From DVEG01 sp964405435 (lineage in GTDB: Bacteria > Cyanobacteriota > Cyanobacteriia > Cyanobacteriales > Oscillatoriaceae): DNA of 64,000 bases. Each line of letters starts with the position of its first letter. Positions within the stretch are counted from its first letter, which is position 1. The translations under genes and the position numbers were made by a program. The stretch is taken from the NCBI GenBank assembly GCA_964405435.1, contig CAYOOD010000006.1:62001-126000 (forward strand). Reading direction: 5' to 3'. Positions 17,506 through 26,003 of the stretch are shown in pieces. The notes beneath the pieces are model-generated. The model was not told the origin of the DNA and searched no databases. It worked only from the letters and a program-made list of their open reading frames with translations.

Positions 17506-18039
17506 ATGATAACCACACTCAATCTGAATCGCCATCGGAAGGCAAGAATTTGGCTGGGGGAATTGCCAGATATAATTTCTCCTACTGCCAAATTTGTAGA
17601 GCGCCCTTTAGAAGGGCGCGCGCCAGCGCTAACGCAAATACAACGGGCAGCAATTGAGATGATTGTGCCATCAGCCGGACGCGCTCTTTACGGACTTTTA
17701 GGGGCTGAGTTTGCGCCTAATAACTCAGGGCAACTTCTGGTAAAGGTAGCGGTATCTGAAAATGTAGGACAAGAGATTGAGTGGTCACTTGCCTCTAGCA
17801 TGGATAAAGTCTGCAGTGGTTTGCCGGTTGAGTACGCAGACAGGGTGTTTGACGGGGTAGTGAGTGCCGGGGAAATTCTCGGATCGGGAGTGCTTTTGAT
17901 TAACTGCGCGGCGCATGGTGCTGTGGGCTCTTCGCCGCGCATGTTTCAGCAGCTTGCGCTGAAGCTGGTTCGGTTAATCGCCTCTCAAGGGGAATCCGTG
18001 TCAGAGGAGGAATTAGCTGTACTTGTTTCGGCGGCGTGA
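17506..18039 (+). CDS. Unknown protein, partner of the upstream toxin-like gene
   Basis: Soluble protein of 177 residues without a recognised family. Visible features are a basic start (LNLNRHRKARIWLGELPD), a central mixed alpha/beta region AGRALYGLLGAEFAPNNSGQ, and the sequences EYADRVFDGVVSAGEILG and INCAAHGAVGSSPRMFQQLA with single His and Cys residues. It follows the 142-residue gene by a single base, so it is co-transcribed and perhaps translationally coupled. The order small toxin-like gene then unknown gene would fit a toxin-immunity pair, but nothing here proves it. It ends 7 nt before the right copy of the flanking direct repeat. Confidence 0.6.
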   Translation: MITTLNLNRHRKARIWLGELPDIISPTAKFVERPLEGRAPALTQIQRAAIEMIVPSAGRALYGLLGAEFAPNNSGQLLVKVAVSENVGQEIEWSLASSMDKVCSGLPVEYADRVFDGVVSAGEILGSGVLLINCAAHGAVGSSPRMFQQLALKLVRLIASQGESVSEEELAVLVSAA

Positions 18040-18046
18040 CGGAGGG

Positions 18047-18086
18047 GCGATCGCTTTTTCTGCGGCAAGTGGGAGGGGCGATCGCT
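18047..18086 (+). repeat. Right 40-bp direct repeat flanking accessory cassette
   Basis: Second copy of the 16678-16717 sequence, in the same orientation, with 38/40 identity; the two differences are A to G changes in the AGTRGRAGG core. It lies just after the stop codon of the 177-residue gene. Confidence 0.8.
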
Positions 18087-18149
18087 TTTACTCTCGTTAA
18101 AGGGAGTTTTGTCAGAGGGATGGATTCTCAGCCAAACCCGCCCCTACCC

Positions 18150-18569
18150 TTAATAACCCGCTGGCGGCAGCAAATAAGTCGCCCAAGTCTGCTCGCCGTT
18201 GTTGTCGTTAATCGGACGCGCCAGACGCCAGGTTTTGGCTTGTTCTTGTCGCTGCAAGTACACTTCAAAAGGCTTTTTTGACTGCCGGATTTCCCGCTTT
18301 GGCAATTTAATTTTCAAGTCATAAGTACCGTCAATTCGGAACCCCTGCAACTCCTCGATCGCAACCGGTTCCCGTTTCTTTATCGCCACCCGTTCGATTT
18401 CTAATTCCGGCGGCTGGGATAACCGCAATTGCTGCACGAGTTGCGCTTGGGTTTGGCTCAACTGCAGGGCGATCGCCTGCTGTACCAGTTGGCCACCCGG
18501 CCCCGGGCCGATGGCAGTACAAGCCGTCAGCAGTGCCGCGAAAATTACTGCTAAAATCCGTCTCAGCAT
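18150..18569 (-). CDS. Predicted lipoprotein, unknown function
   Basis: Protein of 139 residues starting MLRRILAVIFAALLTACTAIG: a charged n-region, a hydrophobic core and the lipobox LTAC, with Cys at residue 17 for lipidation. The mature part begins with a Gln-rich helix (QLVQQAIALQLSQTQAQLVQQL) and then a beta-rich domain (GFRIDGTYDLKIKLPKREI, ending WATYLLPPAGY). It looks like a cyanobacterial conserved lipoprotein; role unknown. It is divergent from the methyltransferase gene. Confidence 0.75.
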   Translation of the reverse strand: MLRRILAVIFAALLTACTAIGPGPGGQLVQQAIALQLSQTQAQLVQQLRLSQPPELEIERVAIKKREPVAIEELQGFRIDGTYDLKIKLPKREIRQSKKPFEVYLQRQEQAKTWRLARPINDNNGEQTWATYLLPPAGY

Positions 18570-18642
18570 TAGTCTTTCTCCTGCTGTCTTTTTTATCCAG
18601 CGCTACTATAAGTTTTTAGCCACTTTAATTTTAAAACCAACT

Positions 18643-19308
18643 ATGTCACGGAAGACTATCGGGCTGAGCGACGATCGCCTCTTCGATTATCTTTTATCGG
18701 TTTCCCTGCGCGAACCGCACATCCTCCGCCAGTTGCGGGAAGAAACTGCGCCTCATCCTTGGGCTCGCATGCAAATCTCACCGGAACAAGGTCAGTTTAT
18801 AACACTGCTGGTGCAGTTGCTCGGTGCTGAGAAAACTTTGGAAATCGGGGTTTTCACGGGCTATAGTTCTCTGGCAGTCGCCCTCGCACTCCCTCCGACG
18901 GGTAAAATTGTCGCTTGCGATGTCAGTGAAGAATACACGAGTGTGGCTCGTCGGTATTGGCAGGCGGCGGGCGTTGCGGAAAAGATCGAGCTGCGCCTCG
19001 CTCCGGCGCTGGAAACTCTCGATGCGCTGTTAGCAAGCGGGCAAGCAGAAACGTTTGATTTTGCTTTTATCGATGCGGATAAGGAAAATTATCTCAACTA
19101 CTACGAGCGATCGCTGCAGCTCGTTCGTCGCGGCGGTTTGATTGCGATTGATAATGTCCTCTGGGGCGGGCGCGTTGCCGATCCCGAGGTTCAAGATGCC
19201 AGCACGCGATCGATTCGCGCTTTTAATGAAACGTTACATTCCGATGAACGAGTCTCTTTCAGCTTGCTTCCCATTGACGACGGCTTGACTCTGGCGCTCA
19301 AGCGCTGA
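18643..19308 (+). CDS. SAM-dependent O-methyltransferase (family 3, CCoAOMT-like)
   Basis: Class I methyltransferase of 221 residues related to caffeoyl-CoA/catechol O-methyltransferases, transferring methyl from SAM to a small hydroxylated substrate that cannot be named here. Motif I LEIGVFTGYSSLAVALALP (about 67-85), KIVACDVSEEY (acidic motif II), FDFAFIDADKENYLNYYE (metal-binding Asp) and GGLIAIDNVLWGGRV are all present. The ATG at 18643 gives MSRKTIGLSDDRLFDYL; a longer frame upstream overlaps the divergent lipoprotein gene and has no family match. A hairpin immediately downstream probably terminates it. Confidence 0.93.
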   Translation: MSRKTIGLSDDRLFDYLLSVSLREPHILRQLREETAPHPWARMQISPEQGQFITLLVQLLGAEKTLEIGVFTGYSSLAVALALPPTGKIVACDVSEEYTSVARRYWQAAGVAEKIELRLAPALETLDALLASGQAETFDFAFIDADKENYLNYYERSLQLVRRGGLIAIDNVLWGGRVADPEVQDASTRSIRAFNETLHSDERVSFSLLPIDDGLTLALKR

Positions 19309-19313
19309 GTCGC

Positions 19314-19344
19314 AAAACCCGTTTTTTTGAGAAAACGGGTTTTC
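19314..19344 (+). terminator. Hairpin after the methyltransferase gene
   Basis: AAAACCCGTTTT (19314 onward) pairs with AAAACGGGTTTT (to 19344), starting 5 nt after the stop codon. It is a variant of the GAAACCCGG hairpin family used as a terminator-like structure. Confidence 0.6.
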
Positions 19345-19416
19345 CTGATTCGTTATGCTTGCGCCCGATCGCCTATTCTCAAAGAATGGTTATTGGCGTT
19401 CCGTACACTATTGTTA

Positions 19417-19469
19417 GATAGTTCTTCCTCGTCGATTTCAGTTTATCAAATAATTTGGCAAGTGTCAAG
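19417..19469 (+). repeat. 53-bp direct repeat, copy A
   Basis: GATAGTTCTTCCTCGTCG and the following 35 nt recur at 19581-19633 with 49/53 identity and 164 nt between start points. Both lie in the gene-free interval 19309-19789, which otherwise holds only the hairpin above and the leader of the next gene. Confidence 0.8.
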
Positions 19470-19580
19470 ATTTTTGGCAGCAATTTTGGGGGCAAGCCGG
19501 GAAAAGGGGGATTAGGGGATTAATTTCTGGGGTGGGTGGCGGTAAGCTTGTGGCACTTATCTTTTTCAACACCATGCCAA

Positions 19581-19633
19581 GATAGTTCTTCCTCGTCGTT
19601 TACAGTTTATCAAAAGATTTGGCAAGTGTCAAG
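19581..19633 (+). repeat. 53-bp direct repeat, copy B
   Basis: Second copy of the 19417-19469 repeat. Differences cluster at GTCGATTTCAG/GTCGTTTACAG and CAAATAATTT/CAAAAGATTT. Located about 155 nt upstream of the next gene start. Confidence 0.8.
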
Positions 19634-19789
19634 GGGGCGTCAAAAAATTTAACGTTTCTGGCGCGAATTTTGGAGAAGGGTTAAAATTAGGCAAATTAGG
19701 TTCGGTAGGGGGTTGGAGTAGTGGGAATGCGATCGCATTTACTCCAGTCTGGATTTTGGGAAATGAGGCAAGATAGCAGAGGTAAAGCA

Positions 19790-20344
19790 ATGTTTGAGAA
19801 TCTCCAAAAGTTGGCAACCCAGAGCCAAAGCCGATTCGGCAGATTAATGATTGTCGGGCTGGGAGCGATCGCGCTTTTTTCGGTTCTGACATTTTCTAGT
19901 ATAGCAGCGCCCCAGACTATTGCTAAGTTGCCGAATGGGAATTATCGCTATACTGCGGCAACGTTTTCGACGCCCATCGTCAGCGATGAAGAATTAGTTG
20001 AGGCGGGGGGGTATTACTTTTTATTCCGCAAGCGCGGGGAGCGGGTGACGGGGTTGTTTGCCTTGGTGGATTCGGGAGAAACGATTTGCATGAATGGCAA
20101 AGTGAATGGCAATACTGTCACCGGGCAAGCGGTGGAGGTGTCGGAACCTCCTTACAACCGCAAAACGATTCTCAGCGGCAGTAAGGGGGAGAATTTTGTA
20201 ACGTGGAGTAAAGACGGAAGTTTGAGAGTGCGCCGGGGCTCTCAAAGAGGCAATATAATTCGATACCGGAGTGCTATTTTAGATTTGAGTGGCTTTCATC
20301 GCATCAATGCGGGCACTCAAATTCCACCTCGGAGATGTGGGTAA
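19790..20344 (+). CDS. Secreted or periplasmic protein, unknown function
   Basis: Protein of 184 residues with a signal peptide: MFENLQKLATQSQSRFGRLM, then a hydrophobic core (VGLGAIALFSVLTFSSIA) and a cleavage-like AAP at about 38-42. The mature domain is beta-rich (LPNGNYRYTAATF, GGYYFLFRKRGERVTGLFALVDSG, VTGQAVEVSEPPYNRK), resembling small cyanobacterial exported domains of unknown role. The ATG at 19790 is chosen because GAGG lies 8-9 nt upstream; the longer frame adds only unrelated residues. It appears monocistronic. Confidence 0.7.
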   Translation: MFENLQKLATQSQSRFGRLMIVGLGAIALFSVLTFSSIAAPQTIAKLPNGNYRYTAATFSTPIVSDEELVEAGGYYFLFRKRGERVTGLFALVDSGETICMNGKVNGNTVTGQAVEVSEPPYNRKTILSGSKGENFVTWSKDGSLRVRRGSQRGNIIRYRSAILDLSGFHRINAGTQIPPRRCG

Positions 20345-20449
20345 AGATGTCTCGGCGTGAGGGCTGGCACATTCGGCTTGCAGATTATTTGCCTGAATGC
20401 GCCAGCCTCTACAAAAAGGGGAGACTCTCCATATAAATGCGATCGCGCG

Positions 20450-21361
20450 CTACCCTATTCTGAACAACAGCGCCACGCCGCCCAAGGCGACAAAGACGCC
20501 TAAAATTGCCCGCAAGCTGACTTTTTCTCCCTGCCAGATAGCTAGGGGGAGAACAAATAAGGGACTCGTGGCGCTGAGTGTCTGGGCAATCCCGGCTGCG
20601 GCGAATTTCAAGCCGATTTGTTGCAGCCAGATTCCCAGGTAGGTGCTGAAAAATGCGGTAACGGCGATGACGAAAAGCAGGCGTTTTGACTTGAGGGGTT
20701 GCAGTTTGATAGCGCTTTTTTGCCACAACATCCAGACGAGCAGCACTAACATGCCGCTAGTGAGCCGCACAAAGGTACTCCACAAAGGATCGATCGCAGT
20801 TTGGGCGAGGGCGGCGCGGGAAAGCACGGCACCGCTGGCGTCTCCGAGGGTGGATACCGCCGCCCAACCGATGCCGGGGAGCAGGAATTTCTCCGGGGCG
20901 GCGGCATCGGCGACGCGCTCGCTGATTACCCACGCCACGCCTGCCAGGGTGAGGGCTATGCCGCCCCACGCGATCGCTGTCAGTTTTTCCTGTAGAAAAA
21001 TCATCGCAATCAGGGCGACTGTCGGCGCAGTCAATACCTTGAAGAGCAGGGTGCGCCGAGCGCCGAGGGAGTTGAAGGCGGCAAATAAGGCGGTGTCGGC
21101 GATGGCGATGCCGATGACGCCGGATAGCAGCAGCAAAAGGAAGGCAAAGGGCTCTACGGCTGGCAGCAGTTGCCCCTGAATGAGGAAGGTAAACACCAGA
21201 AAAGCGATCGCGATTGTGCCCTTTACGAGATTCAGGTGCAGCGGCGGGATTGTCTGCCCCACGCGAGCGTAGATGACTGAGGCGCTCGCCCACAAACAGG
21301 CAGCGCTCAGCGCCGCGAATTCGCCTTTGAAGTGGTTGAGCCAGACAGGGAGAGCAATCAT
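20450..21361 (-). CDS. EamA/DMT-superfamily transporter
   Basis: Drug/metabolite transporter of 303 residues with ten predicted membrane helices arranged as two EamA repeats (about 13-150 and 160-300). Family landmarks include LSAACLWASASVIYARVG at the N-terminus, LGARRTLLFKVLTAPTVALIAMIFLQEKLT closing the first repeat, and AGIAQTLSATSPLFVLPLAIWQGEKVS in the second. Substrate is unknown; members export amino acids or other metabolites. The start ATG at 21361 is unambiguous. There is no operon partner. Confidence 0.92.
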   Translation of the reverse strand: MIALPVWLNHFKGEFAALSAACLWASASVIYARVGQTIPPLHLNLVKGTIAIAFLVFTFLIQGQLLPAVEPFAFLLLLLSGVIGIAIADTALFAAFNSLGARRTLLFKVLTAPTVALIAMIFLQEKLTAIAWGGIALTLAGVAWVISERVADAAAPEKFLLPGIGWAAVSTLGDASGAVLSRAALAQTAIDPLWSTFVRLTSGMLVLLVWMLWQKSAIKLQPLKSKRLLFVIAVTAFFSTYLGIWLQQIGLKFAAAGIAQTLSATSPLFVLPLAIWQGEKVSLRAILGVFVALGGVALLFRIG

Positions 21362-21648
21362 GCGGAGGTGGTAGAAGATATACGGCGTTGGGCGCGCTCC
21401 CCAGGCGGTTGCCCAGATGCGGCTGTGACTGATTTTATCTGAAGTTGGATGAAGTTATGTAAAGAAATATAACAGTATAACCTTGAAACAAAATGGAGGG
21501 AGAGCGATTCATTGTTGTTTAGCCGGAATTCGCGAAGAAACGGTAAATTTTGTAACAAACGCTAGCAAAAATTGGTGTAGTAATAGAAGGAACAATCGGC
21601 TGTTTGACAACTTGATGATTTAATAGCAAAACAATTCAGGAGGACAGT

Positions 21649-21999
21649 ATGACTTACTCATTTGACATTCTAGGGGTATCTCCGCTTCTGTACTTCTTCA
21701 ACCAACAACAAGAAATTTTACAGCAAAAAGATCGCCCGCGCGTGGAGTATGTAGGGACTCACAAGTGTACGCTGGATGCGTTTATTCAATCCGTCGAGAC
21801 GGTTTCTCCCCAACGGGGTTGGGATGTGGATGATGTCGTCGAGACGGTGATTGATTTCTGGATGAATAATTCCGATAAAATTTGCTATTGGCGCGATCGC
21901 TTGAAGGATGCCGGCAAGGAAAATCTTTTGGTGGCGCGAGTCGGCGACATTAAGGCGTTGCAGGCGACTTTTGATGCGCTCTTCGGCAAGAACGGATAA
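21649..21999 (+). CDS. Conserved hypothetical protein
   Basis: Protein of 116 residues, well supported as a gene by AGGAGG a few nt upstream of the ATG and its coding composition, but not recognised. It starts MTYSFDILGVSPLLYFFNQQQ, has the central acidic stretch GWDVDDVVETVIDFWMNN, and a helical C-terminus (GDIKALQATFDALFG). No signal peptide or membrane span. It is followed by a GAAACCCGG hairpin (22020-22050) that probably ends the transcript. Confidence 0.7.
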   Translation: MTYSFDILGVSPLLYFFNQQQEILQQKDRPRVEYVGTHKCTLDAFIQSVETVSPQRGWDVDDVVETVIDFWMNNSDKICYWRDRLKDAGKENLLVARVGDIKALQATFDALFGKNG

Positions 22000-22019
22000 T
22001 TCGGCGGGCACCTATGGCA

Positions 22020-22050
22020 GAAACCCGGTTTCTTCGAGAAACCGGGTTTC
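22020..22050 (+). repeat. GAAACCCGG hairpin repeat, copy 2 (terminator-like)
   Basis: Perfect 13-bp inverted repeat GAAACCCGGTTTC/GAAACCGGGTTTC with a 5-nt loop, between the 116-residue gene and the kinase gene. Same family as 1598-1628 and 61622-61653, with a half copy near 29263-29278. Confidence 0.8.
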
Positions 22051-22098
22051 TGATGTAGAATATGCCGTAAAATAAAAATCGTCCCGCATCTCCCGATT

Positions 22099-23859
22099 AT
22101 GGTTTATTGCCTGAATCCGTATTGCCCGAAACCCCAGAATCCAGATAGCACCCATTTCTGCACGAATTGCGGCACGAAACTGCAGCCGCTATTGAGAGGG
22201 CGTTACCGGATTGTCTCTCCGCTGGGGGAAGGGGGATTTGGCAAAACGTATCTGGCAGAAGACGAAGACAGACGCCGCGCTCGCTGCGTTGTCAAGCAAT
22301 TCGCGCCCGCGCCGGGGCTGCAAAGCAATCCTGAAGTTTTTAACAAAGCGATCGCATTGTTTCACCAAGAGGCAGAAAGGCTGCTGCAACTGGAAGAACA
22401 CTCGCAGATTCCCACCCTCTATGCCTATTTCGAGGAAAGCAATTCTTTGTATTTAGTGCAGCAGTTTGTCAAAGGGCAAACCTTAATGCAGGAGTGGCAG
22501 CAGCAGGGAAATTTCAGCGAAGCAAAAATTCGCACCCTGCTGGAGGATTTGCTGCCGGTGCTGGATTTCGTACACCAGCGCGGGGTGATTCACCGGGATA
22601 TCAAACCGGAAAATATCATCCGCCGGGAAAGTGACGGCAAACTCGTGCTGATTGATTTTGGCGTTGCCAAGCAGGGAACGAAAACGCTTCTCACCAAACA
22701 GGGTACAACTGTCGGCACCCCTGGCTACGCGCCGATAGAGCAAGCGATGCGAGGGGTTGCGTATCCCGCCAGCGATTTGTACAGTTTAGCGGTGACTTGC
22801 CTGCGACTGATGGCGGGATGCTGGCTGAAAGAAGACGGTGCCGACGAACTTTACAATGATTTAGAAGGGCGCTGGTTGTGGCGAGAATGCTTGCAAAAAG
22901 CAACGGCAATTACCCCTCAAATTGGAGATATTTTAGATAAATTGCTGAAAGATTATCCCAAAGAGCGGTATCAATCGGCGCGGGATGTGCTGGCAGCGCT
23001 GAATTCTCAATCGCTTCCGCCAGCGAGTTTTGCAACTGCGAAAGTTTCCCCATCTTTGAAACCCTTTAACTTCGAGGTGGTGACGGCAGACGCGCGGGGA
23101 AAGGAAATCAACCGCCGCCGCCACGAAGCCGAAGTTTTTAGCGAAGATTTGGGAGGCATAGTGATTCTGGAAATGGTATCGATACCGGGGGGCAGCTTTT
23201 TGATGGGTTCGCCCGATGGGGAAGGTTCTAATGAGGAACGCCCGCAGCATTCCGTCACGGTTGCACCCTTCTTTATGGGCAAATATCCCGTCACGCAGGC
23301 GCAGTGGCAGGCGGTGATGGGGAGAAATTTTTCTACTTTCAAAGGTGAAAAGCGCCCGGTTGAAACTATATCGTGGAATGAGGCGGTAGAATTTTGCAAT
23401 CAACTCTACGAAAAAACGGGGCGCAATTACCGCTTGCCCAGCGAGGCGGAGTGGGAATACGCCTGTCGCGCTGGCACGACTACACCGTTTCACTTTGGCG
23501 AGACAATTACTGCCAACTTAGCTAATTATGACGGAAATTCTACCTACGCATTGGAGCCGAAAGGAATTTACCGACAGCAGACAACCGATGTGGGGAGTTT
23601 TCCTCCCAATGCTTTTGGATTGTACGACATGCACGGTAATGTCTGGGAGTGGTGCCAAGATGTCTGGCACGAAAATTACAAGGGAGCGCCGAGTGATGGG
23701 AGTGCTTGGGAATTGGGGGGAAACAAAGAGCGCCGAGTGCAGCGCGGTGGCTCGTGGCTCGGGACTGCGAGTAATTGCCGCAGTGCCAACCGCACCTGGA
23801 ATTCTACGAGCATCAGAAGTGGGAATCTAGGTTTTCGCGTAGCGCTATCGTCACTGTAG
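22099..23859 (+). CDS. Ser/Thr protein kinase fused to a formylglycine-generating-enzyme-like domain
   Basis: Three-part protein of 586 residues. Residues 1-30 form a zinc ribbon (CLNPYCPKP and FCTNCG). Residues 35-300 are a Hanks-type kinase with glycine loop GEGGFGKTYLAED, catalytic HRDIKPENI, IDFGVAK and a GTPGYAPIEQ activation segment. Residues about 350-585 are a FGE/SUMF1-type domain (GGSFLMGSPDGEGSNEERP, YRLPSEAEWEYACRAG, DMHGNVWEWCQDVW, RGGSW and CRSANR at the end). The stand-alone enzyme oxidises cysteine to formylglycine in sulfatases; in cyanobacterial and phage-type fusions the domain is often non-enzymatic, so oxidase activity is not claimed. No transmembrane segment is seen. Confidence 0.92.
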   Translation: MVYCLNPYCPKPQNPDSTHFCTNCGTKLQPLLRGRYRIVSPLGEGGFGKTYLAEDEDRRRARCVVKQFAPAPGLQSNPEVFNKAIALFHQEAERLLQLEEHSQIPTLYAYFEESNSLYLVQQFVKGQTLMQEWQQQGNFSEAKIRTLLEDLLPVLDFVHQRGVIHRDIKPENIIRRESDGKLVLIDFGVAKQGTKTLLTKQGTTVGTPGYAPIEQAMRGVAYPASDLYSLAVTCLRLMAGCWLKEDGADELYNDLEGRWLWRECLQKATAITPQIGDILDKLLKDYPKERYQSARDVLAALNSQSLPPASFATAKVSPSLKPFNFEVVTADARGKEINRRRHEAEVFSEDLGGIVILEMVSIPGGSFLMGSPDGEGSNEERPQHSVTVAPFFMGKYPVTQAQWQAVMGRNFSTFKGEKRPVETISWNEAVEFCNQLYEKTGRNYRLPSEAEWEYACRAGTTTPFHFGETITANLANYDGNSTYALEPKGIYRQQTTDVGSFPPNAFGLYDMHGNVWEWCQDVWHENYKGAPSDGSAWELGGNKERRVQRGGSWLGTASNCRSANRTWNSTSIRSGNLGFRVALSSL

Positions 23860-23952
23860 CCGTGCGAGGATTCTTCTCTACTCTTTTGCCCTTTCACCCT
23901 TTTTTCTCGACGCTGGCGACGCTTCAATGCGATCGCACTAACCAGCCTTTGT

Positions 23953-24342
23953 TTAGCTGAGAGTTTGTACGTCAGGATAGGCTAGAATTTTAGCGTCAAC
24001 AGTTAATAACGGACACCCGTAAATTCTCGCGGTAGCCACAATAAGCTGATCAGCCGGATCGCGATGAAATCCTGTTAATTGGGTTGATTTAACGATTATC
24101 GGTATCGTCAGATCGAGCAACCGCACTCCAGGATAAGCTAAAGCGGTTTCTAACCATTCCTCAACTGGACGAGACAGGTCGAGTTTGTTATTTTCTACCA
24201 ATTTAGCCACTTCCCAACAAGAAATAATGCTCACTCCTAAACCTTGAGACTGGTATGCTTCTATCCACTCTCGATATTTTTTGGGTAATCGTTCGCTGTC
24301 GTTTACCCACCAAACCCATATTTGTGTATCCAGTACAATCAT
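23953..24342 (-). CDS. PIN-domain toxin (VapC-like)
   Basis: PIN-fold ribonuclease of 129 residues, toxin half of a type II toxin-antitoxin pair. Acidic residues of the fold are visible: MIVLDTQIWVWW (Asp 5), SCWEVAKLVE (Glu), FHRDPADQLIVATA (Asp) and LLTVDAKIL (Asp). The start is the ATG at 24342, whose ATGA overlaps the antitoxin stop; five more upstream codons lie inside the antitoxin gene. Overlap implies translational coupling. RNA target unknown. Confidence 0.9.
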   Translation of the reverse strand: MIVLDTQIWVWWVNDSERLPKKYREWIEAYQSQGLGVSIISCWEVAKLVENNKLDLSRPVEEWLETALAYPGVRLLDLTIPIIVKSTQLTGFHRDPADQLIVATARIYGCPLLTVDAKILAYPDVQTLS

Positions 24343-24557
24343 TGCAGTGCTTCCCAATCTTCCAGAGGTGTCGCTGGCTCGCAGGGATCGTCATAGCGGA
24401 GCACTGTGTCCCGTAGGGGATGCGTATTCGAGTTATTGATTGGCTTTTGACGTTCTAAAATAATCACCTCAATGGCTTCTCCTGCCTGAAATGGCAAATC
24501 TTTTAGAGTCAAGGTTCCATTTTCACTTAAAGTAGTCTCTATTCGATGGGCTTTCAT
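24339..24557 (-). CDS. Antitoxin of the PIN-domain pair
   Basis: Small protein of 72 residues starting MKAHRIETTLSENGTLTLKDLPFQAGEAIEVIILE. The first half looks like a beta-rich DUF2281/AbrB-type N-terminal module found in cyanobacterial antitoxins; the rest is an acidic, flexible toxin-neutralising tail (DDPCEPATPLEDWEALQ). It lies directly upstream of and overlaps the VapC-like gene, the standard order for such pairs, and presumably binds its own promoter. Confidence 0.82.
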   Translation of the reverse strand: MKAHRIETTLSENGTLTLKDLPFQAGEAIEVIILERQKPINNSNTHPLRDTVLRYDDPCEPATPLEDWEALQ

Positions 24558-24734
24558 ATTTATGCTTTAATTTTTTGATAAAAATTACCGTTACAGCTAT
24601 TATAACGCATTTTCTGTTTTTTATCAAGCGGGCGCAGGTGCGCCGACATGCACTGAAATGAGAAGGGCTGCTGACAAGGGGCGATCGCTCCTCTCTCGCG
24701 CCAGAGCGAATCGCCCGAGTTATTTCACGTTATT

Positions 24735-25721
24735 TCACAGCTCCAGGGATTGAATAATTTTTCGCATCACTTCACCGGAATGCTGCAACTGCTTCTGCTC
24801 TGTCGGCGTCAGCGCCAGATTTAAAATCCGCGTCACGCCCTGACGGTTTACCACCGCCGGCAAGCTCAGGCAAACGTCTGAAATGCCGTGCAGCCCCTGT
24901 ATCAAACTGCTCACTGTCAAAACCCGATTGCGATCGCGCAATATCGCCTTAACAATCTCCGTCACGCCCAACCCGATCGCGTAACTCGTCGCGCCTTTGC
25001 GCTGGATAATCTCGTAAGCTGCATTCTTCACTTGTTCAAAAATGGGCTGCAGTTCGTCCCCCTCACCTGTCAAGCCATCTTCTACCAAGTGCATCCCGGA
25101 AATATTTACCTTGCTCCACACCGGCACCTCACTGTCGCCGTGTTCGCCGATAATATAGGCGTGCATACTGCGGGGATCGATTTGAATTTTATCTGCCAAT
25201 AAATACCGGAAGCGCGCCGTATCTAACACGGTTCCCGAACCGATGACGCGGTTGCTGGGAAAACCAGATAATTTCAGGGAAACGTAGGTCATTATATCGA
25301 CCGGATTTGTCACTAAAAGCAAGATGGCATTGGGGCAATATTTCACGACTTCAGGAATCAAACTTTTGAAGATTCCGACGTTGCGGTTGACGAGATCTAA
25401 ACGAGTTTCCCCGGGTTTCTGCTTGGCTCCGGCAGTAATAATCACGATATCCGGATCGTCGCTATCGGCAAGAGTTCCGCTGCGTACTGTCGTCGGTTCC
25501 ACGAAGGGCAGCCCGTGGACTAAATCCATGACTTCCCCTTGGAGTTTTTCCTGATTGACATCGACGAGGAGCATTTCATTGAGGGTGTTCTGAATCAGCA
25601 TCGAGTAAGCGATCGCCATGCCCACCTGCCCCGTTCCAATTACAACGCCCTTGAGGGGGCGGCGAATCGCGCTCATCCCTTGCGTGGCGTCACCCGTAGC
25701 TGTGAATAATTGTTCAAACAT
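24735..25721 (-). CDS. ldh: L-lactate dehydrogenase
   Basis: NADH-dependent L-LDH (EC 1.1.1.27), reversibly reducing pyruvate to lactate; a fermentative outlet in the dark. The Rossmann motif GVVIGTGQVGMAIAYS is followed by TAGAKQKPGETRLDLV, where Gln at the specificity-loop position favours lactate over malate dehydrogenase. TNPVDIMTYV and the catalytic GEHGDSEVPVWS with the active-site His are intact. The ATG at 25721 gives MFEQLFTATG (328 residues); another ATG 33 nt upstream is possible, and neither has a strong ribosome-binding site. Its upstream gene ppsA on the same strand also acts at pyruvate. Confidence 0.93.
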   Translation of the reverse strand: MFEQLFTATGDATQGMSAIRRPLKGVVIGTGQVGMAIAYSMLIQNTLNEMLLVDVNQEKLQGEVMDLVHGLPFVEPTTVRSGTLADSDDPDIVIITAGAKQKPGETRLDLVNRNVGIFKSLIPEVVKYCPNAILLLVTNPVDIMTYVSLKLSGFPSNRVIGSGTVLDTARFRYLLADKIQIDPRSMHAYIIGEHGDSEVPVWSKVNISGMHLVEDGLTGEGDELQPIFEQVKNAAYEIIQRKGATSYAIGLGVTEIVKAILRDRNRVLTVSSLIQGLHGISDVCLSLPAVVNRQGVTRILNLALTPTEQKQLQHSGEVMRKIIQSLEL

Positions 25722-25814
25722 GAATTTATTTTCTTCAACGTGATTTGCTCTCATTAGGATATCGGAAACGCCGCCTCAATGCCTCCTCCTGCAGCAATAA
25801 AAAACTGGGAGCAT

Positions 25815-25878
25815 GGCGAAGCATTTGCGAATGAATCTTAACTGCCAACCGAGGGATTATCGACGCAAATGCTTCGCC
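25815..25878. repeat. 15-bp inverted repeat between ppsA and ldh
   Basis: GGCGAAGCATTTGCG (25815-25829) and CGCAAATGCTTCGCC (25864-25878) are exact inverted copies 34 nt apart, with CCTACA following. This is one of several hairpins in the window ending in GCCCCTACA. Confidence 0.7.
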
Positions 25879-26003
25879 CCTACAAAGGTGCAATGTTCGC
25901 AAAAAACTAAAAAACTGCCCCAGGGGGAATCCCACTGGAGCAGAGTTTTCAAGTAATCAGGGCAGGAGAGCGGATTTTATCCGCATTTCGAGATAACAGG
26001 TGA

